Of a stretch of 33,956 nucleotides of DNA, positions 15,629-23,972 are shown one piece after another. The stretch comes from Candidatus Pseudolachnospira avium (GTDB taxonomy: Bacteria > Bacillota > Clostridia > Lachnospirales > Lachnospiraceae). The stretch is taken from contig CAJFTW010000022.1 of the NCBI GenBank assembly GCA_904420025.1, positions 1-33,956 on the forward strand, read 5' to 3'. The notes beneath the pieces were generated by a model. It ran no database searches. It had not been told where the DNA came from and saw nothing but the letters and a program-made list of their open reading frames with translations. Each line of letters opens with the position of its first letter. Position 1 is the first letter of the stretch. A program made the position numbers and the translations under genes.

Positions 15629-16402
15629 TTATGATAGGATGTATAGATTTTCCTTCCTCTGGGACAGCTTCTGGGTGAAAGCCTCCGCAAAGGAACGGTA
15701 TTCCTCCGTGTCCATATTCTTGGCGCCGGTGGGACAGAGCCGGATACACCGGAAGCAGGAGATACATTTTTCCTCATTGATGCGGGAGGGTTCCCCCTGG
15801 TCAATGGCCTGCTCCGGGCATTCCCGTGCGCACAGGCCGCAGCGGGTACACGCCTCGGAGGTATGGGGATAAAAGTGCCCTCCCGTGCCCCCTTCCCGAT
15901 ACGGATAATTCCCCGGGACCGAAACCACTTCCAGGCGGTCCGCCTCCAAAGCCGCCTTCACCTGAAGGGCGAAGGCCCGGTCCTGCTCCAGATCTGCCTC
16001 CTCCGGGCGGCCAACCTGAATGGAACCATATGTGTGCTGCCCCACCAGGGCGGCAGCTGCCACCGGGACAAAGCCCAGTGCCTCCACCAGATCCTTCATT
16101 TCCAGGAGGGCGTCGTCAAAATCCCGGTTCCCGTAAGTCACTGTCACAATACAAGGGGTCTTATGGCCCACAAACTGCTGGAACCGCTCCACAGCCCCCC
16201 GGTACAGGCGGCCGCCATATACCGGTGCGCCAAACACCACCAGAGAATCCTTGGGGAAGCTGGTCCGCTCCGGGACGGCTCCCGCAACCGTCACATCCAC
16301 CTCCTTTGCCTGGGGGTCAATGGCACGGGCAATGGCCACCGCGCCGGCTTTAGATGTTCCGGTGGGTGAAAAATAGATTGCATCCACACTTACAGGTTTC
16401 AT
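15629..16402 (-). CDS. EFR1-type flavodoxin/[4Fe-4S] ferredoxin protein
   Basis: Cytoplasmic electron carrier, 257 aa. The N-terminal flavodoxin-like domain opens with the FMN phosphate loop YFSPTGTSKA and continues VVFGAPVYGGRL. The C-terminal part has two CxxCxxCxxxC clusters (CTRCGLCARECP and CISCFRCIRLCP) for two [4Fe-4S] centres. The partner is unknown. I start at the ATG at 16402, with GGAGG just upstream; an in-frame ATG at 16417 is possible but would leave no ribosome site. It has a near-consensus promoter and leads the operon with nrdR and yqeG. Confidence 0.88.
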   Translation of the reverse strand: MKPVSVDAIYFSPTGTSKAGAVAIARAIDPQAKEVDVTVAGAVPERTSFPKDSLVVFGAPVYGGRLYRGAVERFQQFVGHKTPCIVTVTYGNRDFDDALLEMKDLVEALGFVPVAAAALVGQHTYGSIQVGRPEEADLEQDRAFALQVKAALEADRLEVVSVPGNYPYREGGTGGHFYPHTSEACTRCGLCARECPEQAIDQGEPSRINEEKCISCFRCIRLCPTGAKNMDTEEYRSFAEAFTQKLSQRKENLYILS

Positions 16403-16427
16403 TTTTTCTCCCTCCATGTTCCTTTTT

Positions 16428-16456
16428 ATTATACGCATAGTTGCCGGAAATTGCAA
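16428..16456 (-). promoter_or_regulatory. Promoter of the EFR1-nrdR-yqeG unit
   Basis: TTGCAA (16451-16456), 17 bases, perfect TATAAT (16428-16433) on the minus strand. The leader is only about 20 bases. Confidence 0.8.
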
Positions 16457-16478
16457 GCGCCGCATTCGCCGAAGGGCG

Positions 16479-16751
16479 TCAGAGGACCCGCAGCAGCCCG
16501 GCCAGAATGCCGGCCTGCACAAGCAGGAGCAGTGAAAACCCAATCCAGAATTTCTTGTGCCGGGTCTTGTGGCGGAACACCGCCATACCGGCCAAGCCTC
16601 CCAGGCTTCCCCCCAGGGCCGCCAGCAAAAACAGCGTCCTCTCCCGGATCCGCCACTTCTGCCGTCTGGCCTTCCATTTGTCAAGCCCCATGGCCCCAAA
16701 GGCCAGCAGGTTCCACAACGCCAGCCACAGGGCCAGGGCGCTCCTCAGCAT
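16479..16751 (-). CDS. DUF1294 membrane protein
   Basis: Ninety residues with three hydrophobic segments (about 3-22, 38-60 and 70-88). The family pattern DKWKARRQKWRIRERTL, then GGSLGGLAGMAVFRHKTRHKKF, is intact. Function is unknown. The start overlaps thiN by seven bases, so it is translated from the same message. Confidence 0.85.
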   Translation of the reverse strand: MLRSALALWLALWNLLAFGAMGLDKWKARRQKWRIRERTLFLLAALGGSLGGLAGMAVFRHKTRHKKFWIGFSLLLLVQAGILAGLLRVL

Positions 16752-17365
16752 GTTCTCTCCTCCTGGATGATCAGCAAGGTTCCCTCCTGGACCGCCACCC
16801 GGCTGGGAATGCCGGTAAACTCGTTGCTGACGCCCAGAGGATTTTCCTTGACCATCCGATAGCCGTCCAGCTGGTATTTTAACCCCTCCTCCGTGACGCC
16901 CTCCGCCGCGTCTCCCAGGCAGAATACGGAAAGATAGCCCCGGGCCTCCGCCGGAAAACGGATTTCCCCGTTGCGGATCACCCAGATCCGTGTGCCGCAG
17001 CCCACCAGCTCCGCCCGGATTCCCCGGGTCGCCAGCCCTGCCATCATCTGCAGATTGGCAATGGTGTGGGACAGGCGTCCGCCGGTGCCGCCGTAGATCC
17101 GGAAATCCCGGTATCCCCGGCGGATGCCCTCCTCCACCGCCGCTACCATGTCTGTGTCATCCTTCTCCGGCACCAGCGCCACCACCTCCGGCGCCTCCGG
17201 CCGGTAGCCCAGGGAATCAAAATCCCCAATGGCCAGATCCACCCGGATGCCCCGCTCCCGGCAGTGGCGGAATCCGCCGTCCCCGGCAATGACCAGATCC
17301 TCCGTCCCCGGCTCCAACGGGCCGTCCCCAAAGTCTCCGGCGCCGATCACATAACAGATTCCCAT
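16745..17365 (-). CDS. thiN: Thiamine diphosphokinase
   Basis: Transfers pyrophosphate from ATP to thiamine to give the cofactor thiamine diphosphate. Of 206 aa, the catalytic N-terminal half shows IAGDGGFRHC, AIGDFDSLGY, KDDTDMVAAVE and YGGTGGRLSHTIANLQ; the C-terminal beta domain ends GVSNEFTG. This is the salvage enzyme; no thiamine synthesis or transport gene is nearby. GGAGGAGACAGCC precedes the ATG. I looked for a TPP riboswitch upstream and saw none. Confidence 0.94.
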   Translation of the reverse strand: MGICYVIGAGDFGDGPLEPGTEDLVIAGDGGFRHCRERGIRVDLAIGDFDSLGYRPEAPEVVALVPEKDDTDMVAAVEEGIRRGYRDFRIYGGTGGRLSHTIANLQMMAGLATRGIRAELVGCGTRIWVIRNGEIRFPAEARGYLSVFCLGDAAEGVTEEGLKYQLDGYRMVKENPLGVSNEFTGIPSRVAVQEGTLLIIQEERTC

Positions 17366-17431
17366 GGCTGTCTCCTCCTGCTCCTCTGTCTGATAGACCC
17401 AAGTGTATGCTCCGGTCTAGTGTATGTACCC

Positions 17432-17461
17432 AGTATACATCAAACACCCCCTGGTGCGCAA
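17432..17461 (-). promoter_or_regulatory. Candidate promoter of thiN-DUF1294
   Basis: TTGCGC (17456-17461), 18 bases, TATACT (17432-17437) on the minus strand. Downstream in the leader, TAGACC and GGTCTA form a six-base inverted repeat of unknown meaning. Confidence 0.5.
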
Positions 17462-17509
17462 CCTCTGACTGCTCCTGGATGCGCCCTTTTCCGACTTTTA
17501 TCTTTTGGC

Positions 17510-17550
17510 AAAACAAAAACCCCGGAAGATGGAAGTTTCCATCTCCGGAG
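17510..17550 (-). terminator. Rho-independent terminator of the glycosyltransferase gene
   Basis: On the minus strand CCGGAGATGGAA pairs with TTCCATCTTCCGG (one bulged base), followed by GGTTTTTGTTTTG. It starts about 25 bases after the stop. Confidence 0.9.
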
Positions 17551-17574
17551 CCTTTGCGGATTCCTTTTGTTCGC

Positions 17575-18840
17575 TCAGTTGGGCATCCGAATGTCCCGTA
17601 CATCCCGCACCACGTTGTGGCGAATGGGCTTCCACTCAATCTTCCGCACCAGCGCCACCACCGAGATGGGCAGGTAGGTGTACATGAAGACGGGGAACGT
17701 AAACAGGTACAAAATCTTCTTATAATTCTTGCAGTGGATATGCTTCCACTCAGTCATTACCGTCAAGGCACCCATGGCCAGCAGCATACCGTAGGACTGC
17801 ACCACGTACATGCCCACCCGGTTGATCAGAGGCTGCATCTCCCGCACTGTGTACACATCCCCGGTAACGCCCACCAGGATCATCAGCAGGCCCAGCGGCA
17901 GCAGCACCGCGCTGACCAGCATACCCGGAGCCAGGGTCATGAGCATATCGTAAGCGGAAAAACAACCCTGTCCCACCTTTTTCACCAGCCGTCCGCCATA
18001 GCGGAAGAACACCTGGTAGAAGCCCTTGGACCAGCGCAGCCGCTGATTCCAGGAGTCCCGGAAGGTGGTGGGCTGCTCGTCATAGAGCACCGCATCCTTA
18101 TTATAGCCGATGACCTCACCGCTGAGGATGGTATCCGTGGAAAACTCAATATCCTCCGTCAGCAGATGATGTTTCCAGCCGCCGTTCTTCCGGAAAATAT
18201 CCGTATGTACCAGGAAGCCGGTGCCGGAGACAAAGCAGCTGGTGCCCAGGGTCATCCGGGCCTGGTTCAGATACCGGGCCTCCCGCAGGAACCACAGGGC
18301 ATATCCGGCGGAAATCCAGTTGGAATCATAGTTTTTGGAGTTGCGGTAGCTGGTGATGGCCCGGTAACCAGAATCGAACGTGTCGTTCATGTGGGCCACA
18401 TAATTCTCGTCCAGCACGTTGTCTGCGTCAAATACAAAGTAGCCTTCGCAGTGCTCCAGGGTGTAGTCCTGGTCAATGTGATGCAGCAGCTCGTTGAGGG
18501 CGTACCCTTTGCCCACCAGTTCGGTGTTGAACCGCTCATACACAACGGCTCCGGCCTCCCGGGCCACCTGGGCCGTGCGGTCCGTGCAGTTGTCCGCCAC
18601 CACAAAGATGTCGATGAGCTCCTGCGGGTAGTTCTGCTGCCGGATGCTCCGGATCAGCTGCCCGATCACCAGCTCCTCATTCCTGGCGGAAATCAGCACG
18701 CCAAAATGGTGCTGCACCTTGGCCTTATGTACCCGCGGCTTGCGGAAAAGAGAGACCGCAATGTACGCCATCTGGTAGAAGTAAAACGCGAAAAAAGCCC
18801 AACCCAGCAATTCAATCGCTTTTTCCAAAACGCTAACCAT
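17575..18840 (-). CDS. Membrane glycosyltransferase, family 2
   Basis: Polymer-type or transfer-type GT2 enzyme, 421 aa. TM1 is about residues 10-30; the cytoplasmic GT-A domain starts HFGVLISARNEE, with VVADNCTDRT, the metal-binding DADN, TEDIEFS (general base region) and NQRLRWSKGFYQ, i.e. the D, DxD, ED, QxxRW pattern of processive synthases. Three to four hydrophobic segments follow in the C-terminal third. It resembles polysaccharide synthases of the PgaC/NodC sort, but no partner exporter or deacetylase is next to it, so the sugar is unknown. The ATG at 18840 has GGGAGGA upstream; the frame is open 19 codons further. Single-gene unit with its own terminator. Confidence 0.88.
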   Translation of the reverse strand: MVSVLEKAIELLGWAFFAFYFYQMAYIAVSLFRKPRVHKAKVQHHFGVLISARNEELVIGQLIRSIRQQNYPQELIDIFVVADNCTDRTAQVAREAGAVVYERFNTELVGKGYALNELLHHIDQDYTLEHCEGYFVFDADNVLDENYVAHMNDTFDSGYRAITSYRNSKNYDSNWISAGYALWFLREARYLNQARMTLGTSCFVSGTGFLVHTDIFRKNGGWKHHLLTEDIEFSTDTILSGEVIGYNKDAVLYDEQPTTFRDSWNQRLRWSKGFYQVFFRYGGRLVKKVGQGCFSAYDMLMTLAPGMLVSAVLLPLGLLMILVGVTGDVYTVREMQPLINRVGMYVVQSYGMLLAMGALTVMTEWKHIHCKNYKKILYLFTFPVFMYTYLPISVVALVRKIEWKPIRHNVVRDVRDIRMPN

Positions 18841-18991
18841 AAATTGTCCTCCCTTTAATTCACTCTTATCATAGCAGTGGGAGATTAAGATTAGCACCCG
18901 GATTTTCTTAAGAATTTATGAATTAAATGTTACAGATATTGCGAAGTTCTTATTCCGCGGCGGATGCGCCGGTTCTCCCCTCTTCCGCCTG

Positions 18992-19002
18992 CCCCCCCCC
19001 CC
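18992..19002. repeat. C11 homopolymer tract in the divergent intergenic region
   Basis: Eleven consecutive C residues between the glycosyltransferase and the RHH-clpB promoter, about 60 bases upstream of the latter's -35 and 150 upstream of the former's ATG. Tracts this long slip in replication. It could also be a miscounted run. Confidence 0.8.
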
Positions 19003-19030
19003 GGCCCAAAGTATAAATCTCACATTAAAT

Positions 19031-19060
19031 TTATATAATTTGCATGAAATATTATATAAT
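19031..19060 (+). promoter_or_regulatory. Tandem TTATATAAT elements, likely operator of the RHH-clpB unit
   Basis: TTATATAAT at 19031-19039 and again at 19052-19060, starting 21 bases apart (two helical turns); the second lies in the perfect palindrome ATTATATAAT. They end four bases before the -35. Paired, helix-phased sites suit an RHH protein such as the one encoded just downstream. The AT-richness could instead act as an UP element. Confidence 0.5.
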
Positions 19061-19064
19061 ACTA

Positions 19065-19092
19065 TTGACAAGTTTTTGCGTTGTGCTATAAT
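19065..19092 (+). promoter_or_regulatory. Near-consensus promoter of the RHH-clpB unit
   Basis: TTGACA (19065-19070), 16 bases, TATAAT (19087-19092), with TG one base before the -10 (extended). Both hexamers are perfect, implying a strong promoter that probably needs repression. Confidence 0.9.
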
Positions 19093-19116
19093 GAGTCCCG
19101 AAAGGAGGGAAGGACC

Positions 19117-19776
19117 ATGAAGAAAAGCGTGTACAGCCTGGTCCTGATGGACGATGTGGTCCAGGCCGTGGACGACCTGGCCAGCCGGATGGGCACCAGC
19201 CGCTCCAACCTGATCAATCAGATTTTGGCGGAGCACGTCTCCCTGTCCACCCCGGAGAAACGGATGAAGGACATCTTTTCCTCCCTGGAGGAGCTGATGG
19301 ACGAGACGTTCCAGGTGCAAACCCAGTCTGCCGCCAGCATGCTCTCCATCCGCAGTCCGCTGCGCTACAAATATAAGCCAACCATCCGCTACAGCGTGGA
19401 GCTTTACGCGGTTCCGGAAAATGCGGTGGGGAAGCTGCGGGTTTCCCTGCGGACACAAAACGCCCAGCTTCTGCAGTCTCTCACAGACTTCTTCCAGATC
19501 TGGGCCACACTGGAAAACCATTACCTGCACCGCTACTTTCCCCAGGGGATCCGGTGGGAGGCAGCGGATGGCAAATTTACCCGGGAGCTGATGTTTCCGC
19601 CCGGGAAGGAGGAAGTGACCAGCGAGGAGCTGGGAAACACCATCGCTTCCTATATACAAATGTTGGACGCGGTTATGAAAACCTACTTTGCCGCCCTGGA
19701 CAGTCCCACTACTGCCGCTGTCCAGGCGGAAAATATGTACCGGCAGTATTTGCAGAATAGATCAACCATAATTTGA
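19117..19776 (+). CDS. Ribbon-helix-helix (CopG/Arc-like) DNA-binding protein
   Basis: 219 aa. Residues 1-48 read [25 protein letters not shown] then [15 protein letters not shown], the strand-helix-helix of an RHH DNA-binding domain. The remaining 170 residues are a larger domain I do not recognise. It is rich in beta-like segments ([22 protein letters not shown]) and could sense a ligand or a protein. AAAGGAGG lies nine bases before the ATG. Only 22 bases separate it from clpB, behind a strong promoter with paired AT elements, so it probably autoregulates and controls clpB. That role is inference. Confidence 0.75.
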   Translation: MKKSVYSLVLMDDVVQAVDDLASRMGTSRSNLINQILAEHVSLSTPEKRMKDIFSSLEELMDETFQVQTQSAASMLSIRSPLRYKYKPTIRYSVELYAVPENAVGKLRVSLRTQNAQLLQSLTDFFQIWATLENHYLHRYFPQGIRWEAADGKFTRELMFPPGKEEVTSEELGNTIASYIQMLDAVMKTYFAALDSPTTAAVQAENMYRQYLQNRSTII

Positions 19777-19798
19777 GAAAAATGGAGGAGGTGTGGAT

Positions 19799-22390
19799 AT
19801 GAATCCCGAAAAGTTCACACAAAAATCGTTGGAGGCACTGCAGGAAGCCCAGAGTATTGCCATACGCAATCAAAATTCCGCCATTGAGCAGGCGCACCTG
19901 ATGTCCGCCCTGCTGACCCAGGAAAGCGGGCTGATCCCGCAGATTTTTACCAAAATGACCATTGATCCCCGGGAGCTTCTGGCCCGGACGGATCAGGTGA
20001 TTGCCGGATACCCCAAGGTTTCCGGTAATGTGCAGCAGTATCTCTCCCAGCCCCTGAACCGGGCGCTGGTGGAGGCGGAGACCCAGGCCAAGAAGATGCA
20101 GGATGAATATGTATCCGTGGAGCATCTGGTCATGGCCCTGCTGGAGATGCCGGATAAGGATATGAAGGAAATCTTCCGTGCCTTCAGCATCAGCAAAAAG
20201 GAGTATATGAACGCGGTGCAGTCCATCCGGGGCAGTGCCCGGGTGACCAACCAGAACCCGGAGGAAACCTACGACGTGCTGGATAAATATGGACAGGATC
20301 TGACGGAGATGGCCCGGAACAGCAAGCTGGACCCGGTAATCGGCCGGGATAGTGAGATCCGGAATGTGATCCGTATCCTGTCCCGGAAAACCAAAAACAA
20401 CCCGGTGCTCATCGGCGAGCCCGGCGTGGGCAAAACCGCCATTGCCGAAGGGCTGGCCCTGCGGATTGTGGCGGGGGATGTGCCAGACAACCTGAAGGAC
20501 CGGAAGATCTTCTCCCTGGACATGGGGGCTCTGGTGGCCGGCGCCAAATACCGGGGCGAATTTGAGGAACGGCTGAAGGCGGTGCTGGAGGAAATCAAAA
20601 AGAGTGAGGGGCAGATTATCCTGTTCATTGATGAGCTCCACACCATTGTGGGTGCCGGCAAGTCGGAGGGCGCCATGGACGCAGGCAATCTGTTAAAGCC
20701 CATGCTGGCCCGGGGCGAGCTCCACTGCATTGGCGCCACCACCCTCAACGAGTACCGGCAGTACATTGAGAAGGACGCGGCCCTGGAGCGGAGGTTCCAG
20801 CCGGTAATGGTAGAGGAACCCACGGTGGAGGACACCATCTCCATCCTCCGGGGGCTGAAGGAACGGTACGAGGTGTTCCACGGCGTCAAGATTACGGACC
20901 AGGCCCTGATTGCCGCCGCCACCCTCTCCAACCGGTATATTTCCGACCGGTTCCTGCCGGACAAGGCCATTGACCTGGTGGATGAAGCCTGCGCCATGAT
21001 CCGCACGGAGATGGATTCCATGCCCACCGAGCTGGATGAGATCTCCCGGAAGATTATGCAGCACGAGATTGAGGAGGCGGCCCTGAAAAAGGAGACCGAC
21101 AAGCTGGCCCAGGAGCATCTCCATGAGGTGCAGAGGGAATTGGCGGAAATGCGGGAGCAGTTCAACCAGATGAAGGCCAAATGGGACAACGAGAAGGAGG
21201 CCATCTCCAAGGTCCAGAAGCTGCGGGAAGAGATTGACGCCACCAACAGCCAGATTGAACAGGCAGAGCGGGAGTACGACCTGAACAAGGCCGCTGAGCT
21301 GAAGTACGGCAAGCTGCCCTCCCTCCGCTCCCAGCTGGCAGAGGAGGAGGAAAAAGCCGAGCGGAACAAGAATTCCGAGGACAATCTGCTCCGGGATAAG
21401 GTGACAGAGGAAGAGATCGCCCGGATTGTGGCCCGGTGGACCGGCATTCCGGTTGCCAAGCTGATGGAGGGTGAGCGGGAGAAGCTGCTGGGGCTGGAAG
21501 ACATTCTGCACCAGCGGGTCATTGGCCAGGACGAGGCGGTGACCAAGGTCACCGAGGCCATTCTCCGTTCCCGGGCGGGCATTCAGGATCCCAACCGGCC
21601 CATTGGTTCCTTCCTGTTCCTGGGCCCCACCGGCGTGGGCAAGACGGAGCTGGCCAAGGCCCTGGCCCAAGCCCTGTTTGACGATGAGAAGAACATGATC
21701 CGGATTGACATGAGCGAGTATATGGAGAAGTTCAGCGTCAGCCGTCTGATTGGAGCGCCGCCCGGATACGTGGGATACGAGGAAGGCGGCCAGCTGACCG
21801 AGGCGGTCCGGCGGAAGCCCTACGCCGTCATCCTGCTGGACGAGGTGGAGAAGGCCCACCCGGATGTGTTCAATATTCTGCTGCAGGTACTGGACGATGG
21901 CCGGATCACCGACTCCCAGGGACGGACGGTGGACTTTAAGAACACCATCATCATCCTGACCTCCAACCTGGGCTCCAACTATCTGCTGGAGGGCATTCAG
22001 CCTGACGGCACCATCCGGCAGGAGTCCCTGGACGCGGTGGACGCCCTGCTGAAACAGAGCTTCCGCCCGGAGTTTTTGAACCGGCTGGATGAGATTGTGT
22101 ACTACAAACCGCTGCAGAGGGCCGAGATCCACCAGATTGTGGACCTGATGCTGAAGAACCTGCAGGAGCGGCTGAAGGACCGGGAGCTGAGCGTCCAGGT
22201 CACCGATGCTGCCAAGGATTATATCATTGACCAGAGCTACGACCCGGCTTATGGCGCGCGGCCGCTGAAGCGGTTTATCCAGCGGAAGGTGGAGACCCTG
22301 GTAGCCAAACGGATTATCGCCGGGGATGTGGAACCCGGCCAGACCCTGAACGTGGACTGTGTGGACGGGGAGCTGCGGATTACCAACTGA
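19799..22390 (+). CDS. clpB: ATP-dependent disaggregase ClpB
   Basis: Hexameric AAA+ chaperone that, with DnaK, pulls proteins out of aggregates. It is 863 aa, full length. The N-domain is about residues 1-145. The first AAA+ module has Walker A GEPGVGKT (206-213), Walker [10 protein letters not shown] and paired arginines in ERRFQP. A coiled-coil middle domain runs about 405-525. The second AAA+ module has Walker A GPTGVGKT (609-616) and [12 protein letters not shown]. The middle domain identifies ClpB rather than ClpC/ClpA. I start at the ATG at 19799 after AATGGAGGAGG; an in-frame GTG two codons earlier is less well spaced. It lies downstream of the RHH gene and ends at a strong terminator. 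No CIRCE or CtsR site was seen. Confidence 0.96.
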   Translation: MNPEKFTQKSLEALQEAQSIAIRNQNSAIEQAHLMSALLTQESGLIPQIFTKMTIDPRELLARTDQVIAGYPKVSGNVQQYLSQPLNRALVEAETQAKKMQDEYVSVEHLVMALLEMPDKDMKEIFRAFSISKKEYMNAVQSIRGSARVTNQNPEETYDVLDKYGQDLTEMARNSKLDPVIGRDSEIRNVIRILSRKTKNNPVLIGEPGVGKTAIAEGLALRIVAGDVPDNLKDRKIFSLDMGALVAGAKYRGEFEERLKAVLEEIKKSEGQIILFIDELHTIVGAGKSEGAMDAGNLLKPMLARGELHCIGATTLNEYRQYIEKDAALERRFQPVMVEEPTVEDTISILRGLKERYEVFHGVKITDQALIAAATLSNRYISDRFLPDKAIDLVDEACAMIRTEMDSMPTELDEISRKIMQHEIEEAALKKETDKLAQEHLHEVQRELAEMREQFNQMKAKWDNEKEAISKVQKLREEIDATNSQIEQAEREYDLNKAAELKYGKLPSLRSQLAEEEEKAERNKNSEDNLLRDKVTEEEIARIVARWTGIPVAKLMEGEREKLLGLEDILHQRVIGQDEAVTKVTEAILRSRAGIQDPNRPIGSFLFLGPTGVGKTELAKALAQALFDDEKNMIRIDMSEYMEKFSVSRLIGAPPGYVGYEEGGQLTEAVRRKPYAVILLDEVEKAHPDVFNILLQVLDDGRITDSQGRTVDFKNTIIILTSNLGSNYLLEGIQPDGTIRQESLDAVDALLKQSFRPEFLNRLDEIVYYKPLQRAEIHQIVDLMLKNLQERLKDRELSVQVTDAAKDYIIDQSYDPAYGARPLKRFIQRKVETLVAKRIIAGDVEPGQTLNVDCVDGELRITN

Positions 22391-22424
22391 TCAAACCGGC
22401 TGCGCAGAGTCCTGCGTATGAACG

Positions 22425-22476
22425 GAGAAGAAGGAGGAACGGACCATTCCCGGCCCGTTCCTCCTTCTTCTCTTTT
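22425..22476 (+). terminator. Strong terminator after clpB
   Basis: GAGAAGAAGGAGGAACGG (22425-22442) pairs perfectly with its complement at 22455-22472, a 12-base loop between, then TTTT. The minus-strand gene ending at 22509 may use the same hairpin, although no T-run follows in that direction. Confidence 0.9.
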
Positions 22477-22508
22477 CCGCGTTTTCCCTCTCTGGCCCGG
22501 CCTTCCTT

Positions 22509-23951
22509 TCACTCCCCTGTTTTTCCAGTTTCCCATATGAGCCGGCAGGCGCCGGCCATACTCCGGATCTCTCCAAAAGAACAGCCTCCTATTCTGGATA
22601 AAAGCTCTCCCAGAAGGCAGCACCGCAGTGCCAGCGCCGCTTTGCCTTCTGTGTCCGTTTCTTTTCTTCCGGGTATTCGTCCTTCCTGCCCGCCGGTTTC
22701 CAGCCACCGCTCCAGATACAGTACTGCCTGCCGGGGATGGAAACGGAAAACTTTCAGCCGCTCGGTCAAAAGAGCCAGCCGTCCCGGGCCTTCCTGCTCA
22801 AGCAGGCGTTCCACCTCTGCCCTCCGGCACCGCTGGCGGCCTGGACAGACCAGACAAGCGGCCCGGGCCGGCTGGGCCGCCTGCTCCGGATACACCTGTA
22901 CCGGCCGCGCCTCCTTCTCTCCGGCCACGGAAACCAGGCACGCCCCGGGCCGGATATCCCGCTGCCCCCGGCAGGAAAGCACCGGCTGGCCCAGAACCGC
23001 TTCCATGCACCGCCGGTCCCTCTCGGAAATCAAGGCATGTACAATCCTCACCTGTATATTTTCCAGCAGCGATTCCCCCAGCTCTGCAGGGTGCTCCTGG
23101 CTGAAGACCCAGCCGGCGCCCAGGCCCCGGAATCCGGCCAGCGCCGTCTCCGGCACCTGCCCTTCCATGGCCAGCAGCCGTTTCCGCCGCCGTTCCGCCG
23201 GCATTCGGGACAGTGCGCACCGGAGCCGGAACAGCAGCAGCTCCCGCAGGAATACCGCCGCCCTGCCGGAAAAAGCGTCCAGCTCCAACACAGCCGGAGC
23301 CTCCAGAAGCTCTGCCGCTGTCAGTCCGCCGCAGGCTTTAAAATACTGCCGCGGACATCCCTCGTAAAGATTTTTCCGTCCGATTTCCAGCACTTCCCAC
23401 AAATGCCGGCAGATTTCCCTCCGCTCCGACATCTCCGGCATTCCTGTCCCCTCGCCGGACTCCAACCACTTTCCCATATCCCACAGGGTAGGGAACGGGC
23501 GGAAAGGATCCAGACAGGACGTCTGCCCGCTGTCCCAGCCAAACTGCCGGTACAAAGACAGCAAAAGCCTCTGGTACATTTCCCGGGAAACCTTCCCACC
23601 GGAAGAATCCGCCAGCATTCGCGCCACTGCCGCCGCATGTTCCCCTATTCGAATCCCTTCCTCCGGCTGAAGGGGGTTCAGGTTCAGCGGCAAACCATCC
23701 GCCTCCGTGGTATATACCCGAAGCGAAGGAACGCTTTCCACCAGGTCCGCATATTCCCCCCTCCCCCACTCCAGCACCAGAAACGGCAGGCGGCAGGACC
23801 GGTATGCTTCCGCCAGCAGCCTCTTGATGGTAGTTGTCTTCCCGGTGCCGCAGGTCCCCAGGACTGCTGTGTGGCCTTCCAGGCAAGCTGCCGGAATCCC
23901 CTTCGCCCCGGGTTCTGGCCTTTCCAGATAGATGTGGCGCTCTTTCCTCAT
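22509..23951 (-). CDS. HerA/VirB4-like ATPase
   Basis: P-loop ATPase of 480 aa related to HerA-type (DUF87) pumping ATPases. Walker A is GTCGTGKT at about 32-39, in HTAVLGTCGTGKTTTIKRLL, followed by FLVLEWGRGEY. Where relatives have a Walker B such as VIEEAH, it has LLAMEGQVPE: a glutamate but no preceding acidic residue. The next motif, GAGWVFSQEHPAELGESLLENI then VRIVHAL, matches the sensor region of the family. Three cysteines (CLVCPGRQRC) lie near residue 370 and might bind metal. No membrane segment. It starts 21 bases after the peptidase fusion stop, so it is probably in the opp transcript. Role unknown; no nuclease (NurA) partner is present. Confidence 0.7.
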   Translation of the reverse strand: MRKERHIYLERPEPGAKGIPAACLEGHTAVLGTCGTGKTTTIKRLLAEAYRSCRLPFLVLEWGRGEYADLVESVPSLRVYTTEADGLPLNLNPLQPEEGIRIGEHAAAVARMLADSSGGKVSREMYQRLLLSLYRQFGWDSGQTSCLDPFRPFPTLWDMGKWLESGEGTGMPEMSERREICRHLWEVLEIGRKNLYEGCPRQYFKACGGLTAAELLEAPAVLELDAFSGRAAVFLRELLLFRLRCALSRMPAERRRKRLLAMEGQVPETALAGFRGLGAGWVFSQEHPAELGESLLENIQVRIVHALISERDRRCMEAVLGQPVLSCRGQRDIRPGACLVSVAGEKEARPVQVYPEQAAQPARAACLVCPGRQRCRRAEVERLLEQEGPGRLALLTERLKVFRFHPRQAVLYLERWLETGGQEGRIPGRKETDTEGKAALALRCCLLGELLSRIGGCSFGEIRSMAGACRLIWETGKTGE

Positions 23952-23972
23952 ACCGCTTTCCTCTCCTGTTTC

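Noticed and set aside
17366-17440. Possible TPP riboswitch before thiN.
   Set aside because: No CTGAGA-type conserved core. Only a short TAGACC/GGTCTA inverted repeat is present.
18891-18899. TTAGCACCC resembling the first half of a CIRCE (HrcA) element near clpB.
   Set aside because: The required GAGTGCTAA arm is missing, and it is over 170 bases from the clpB-unit promoter.
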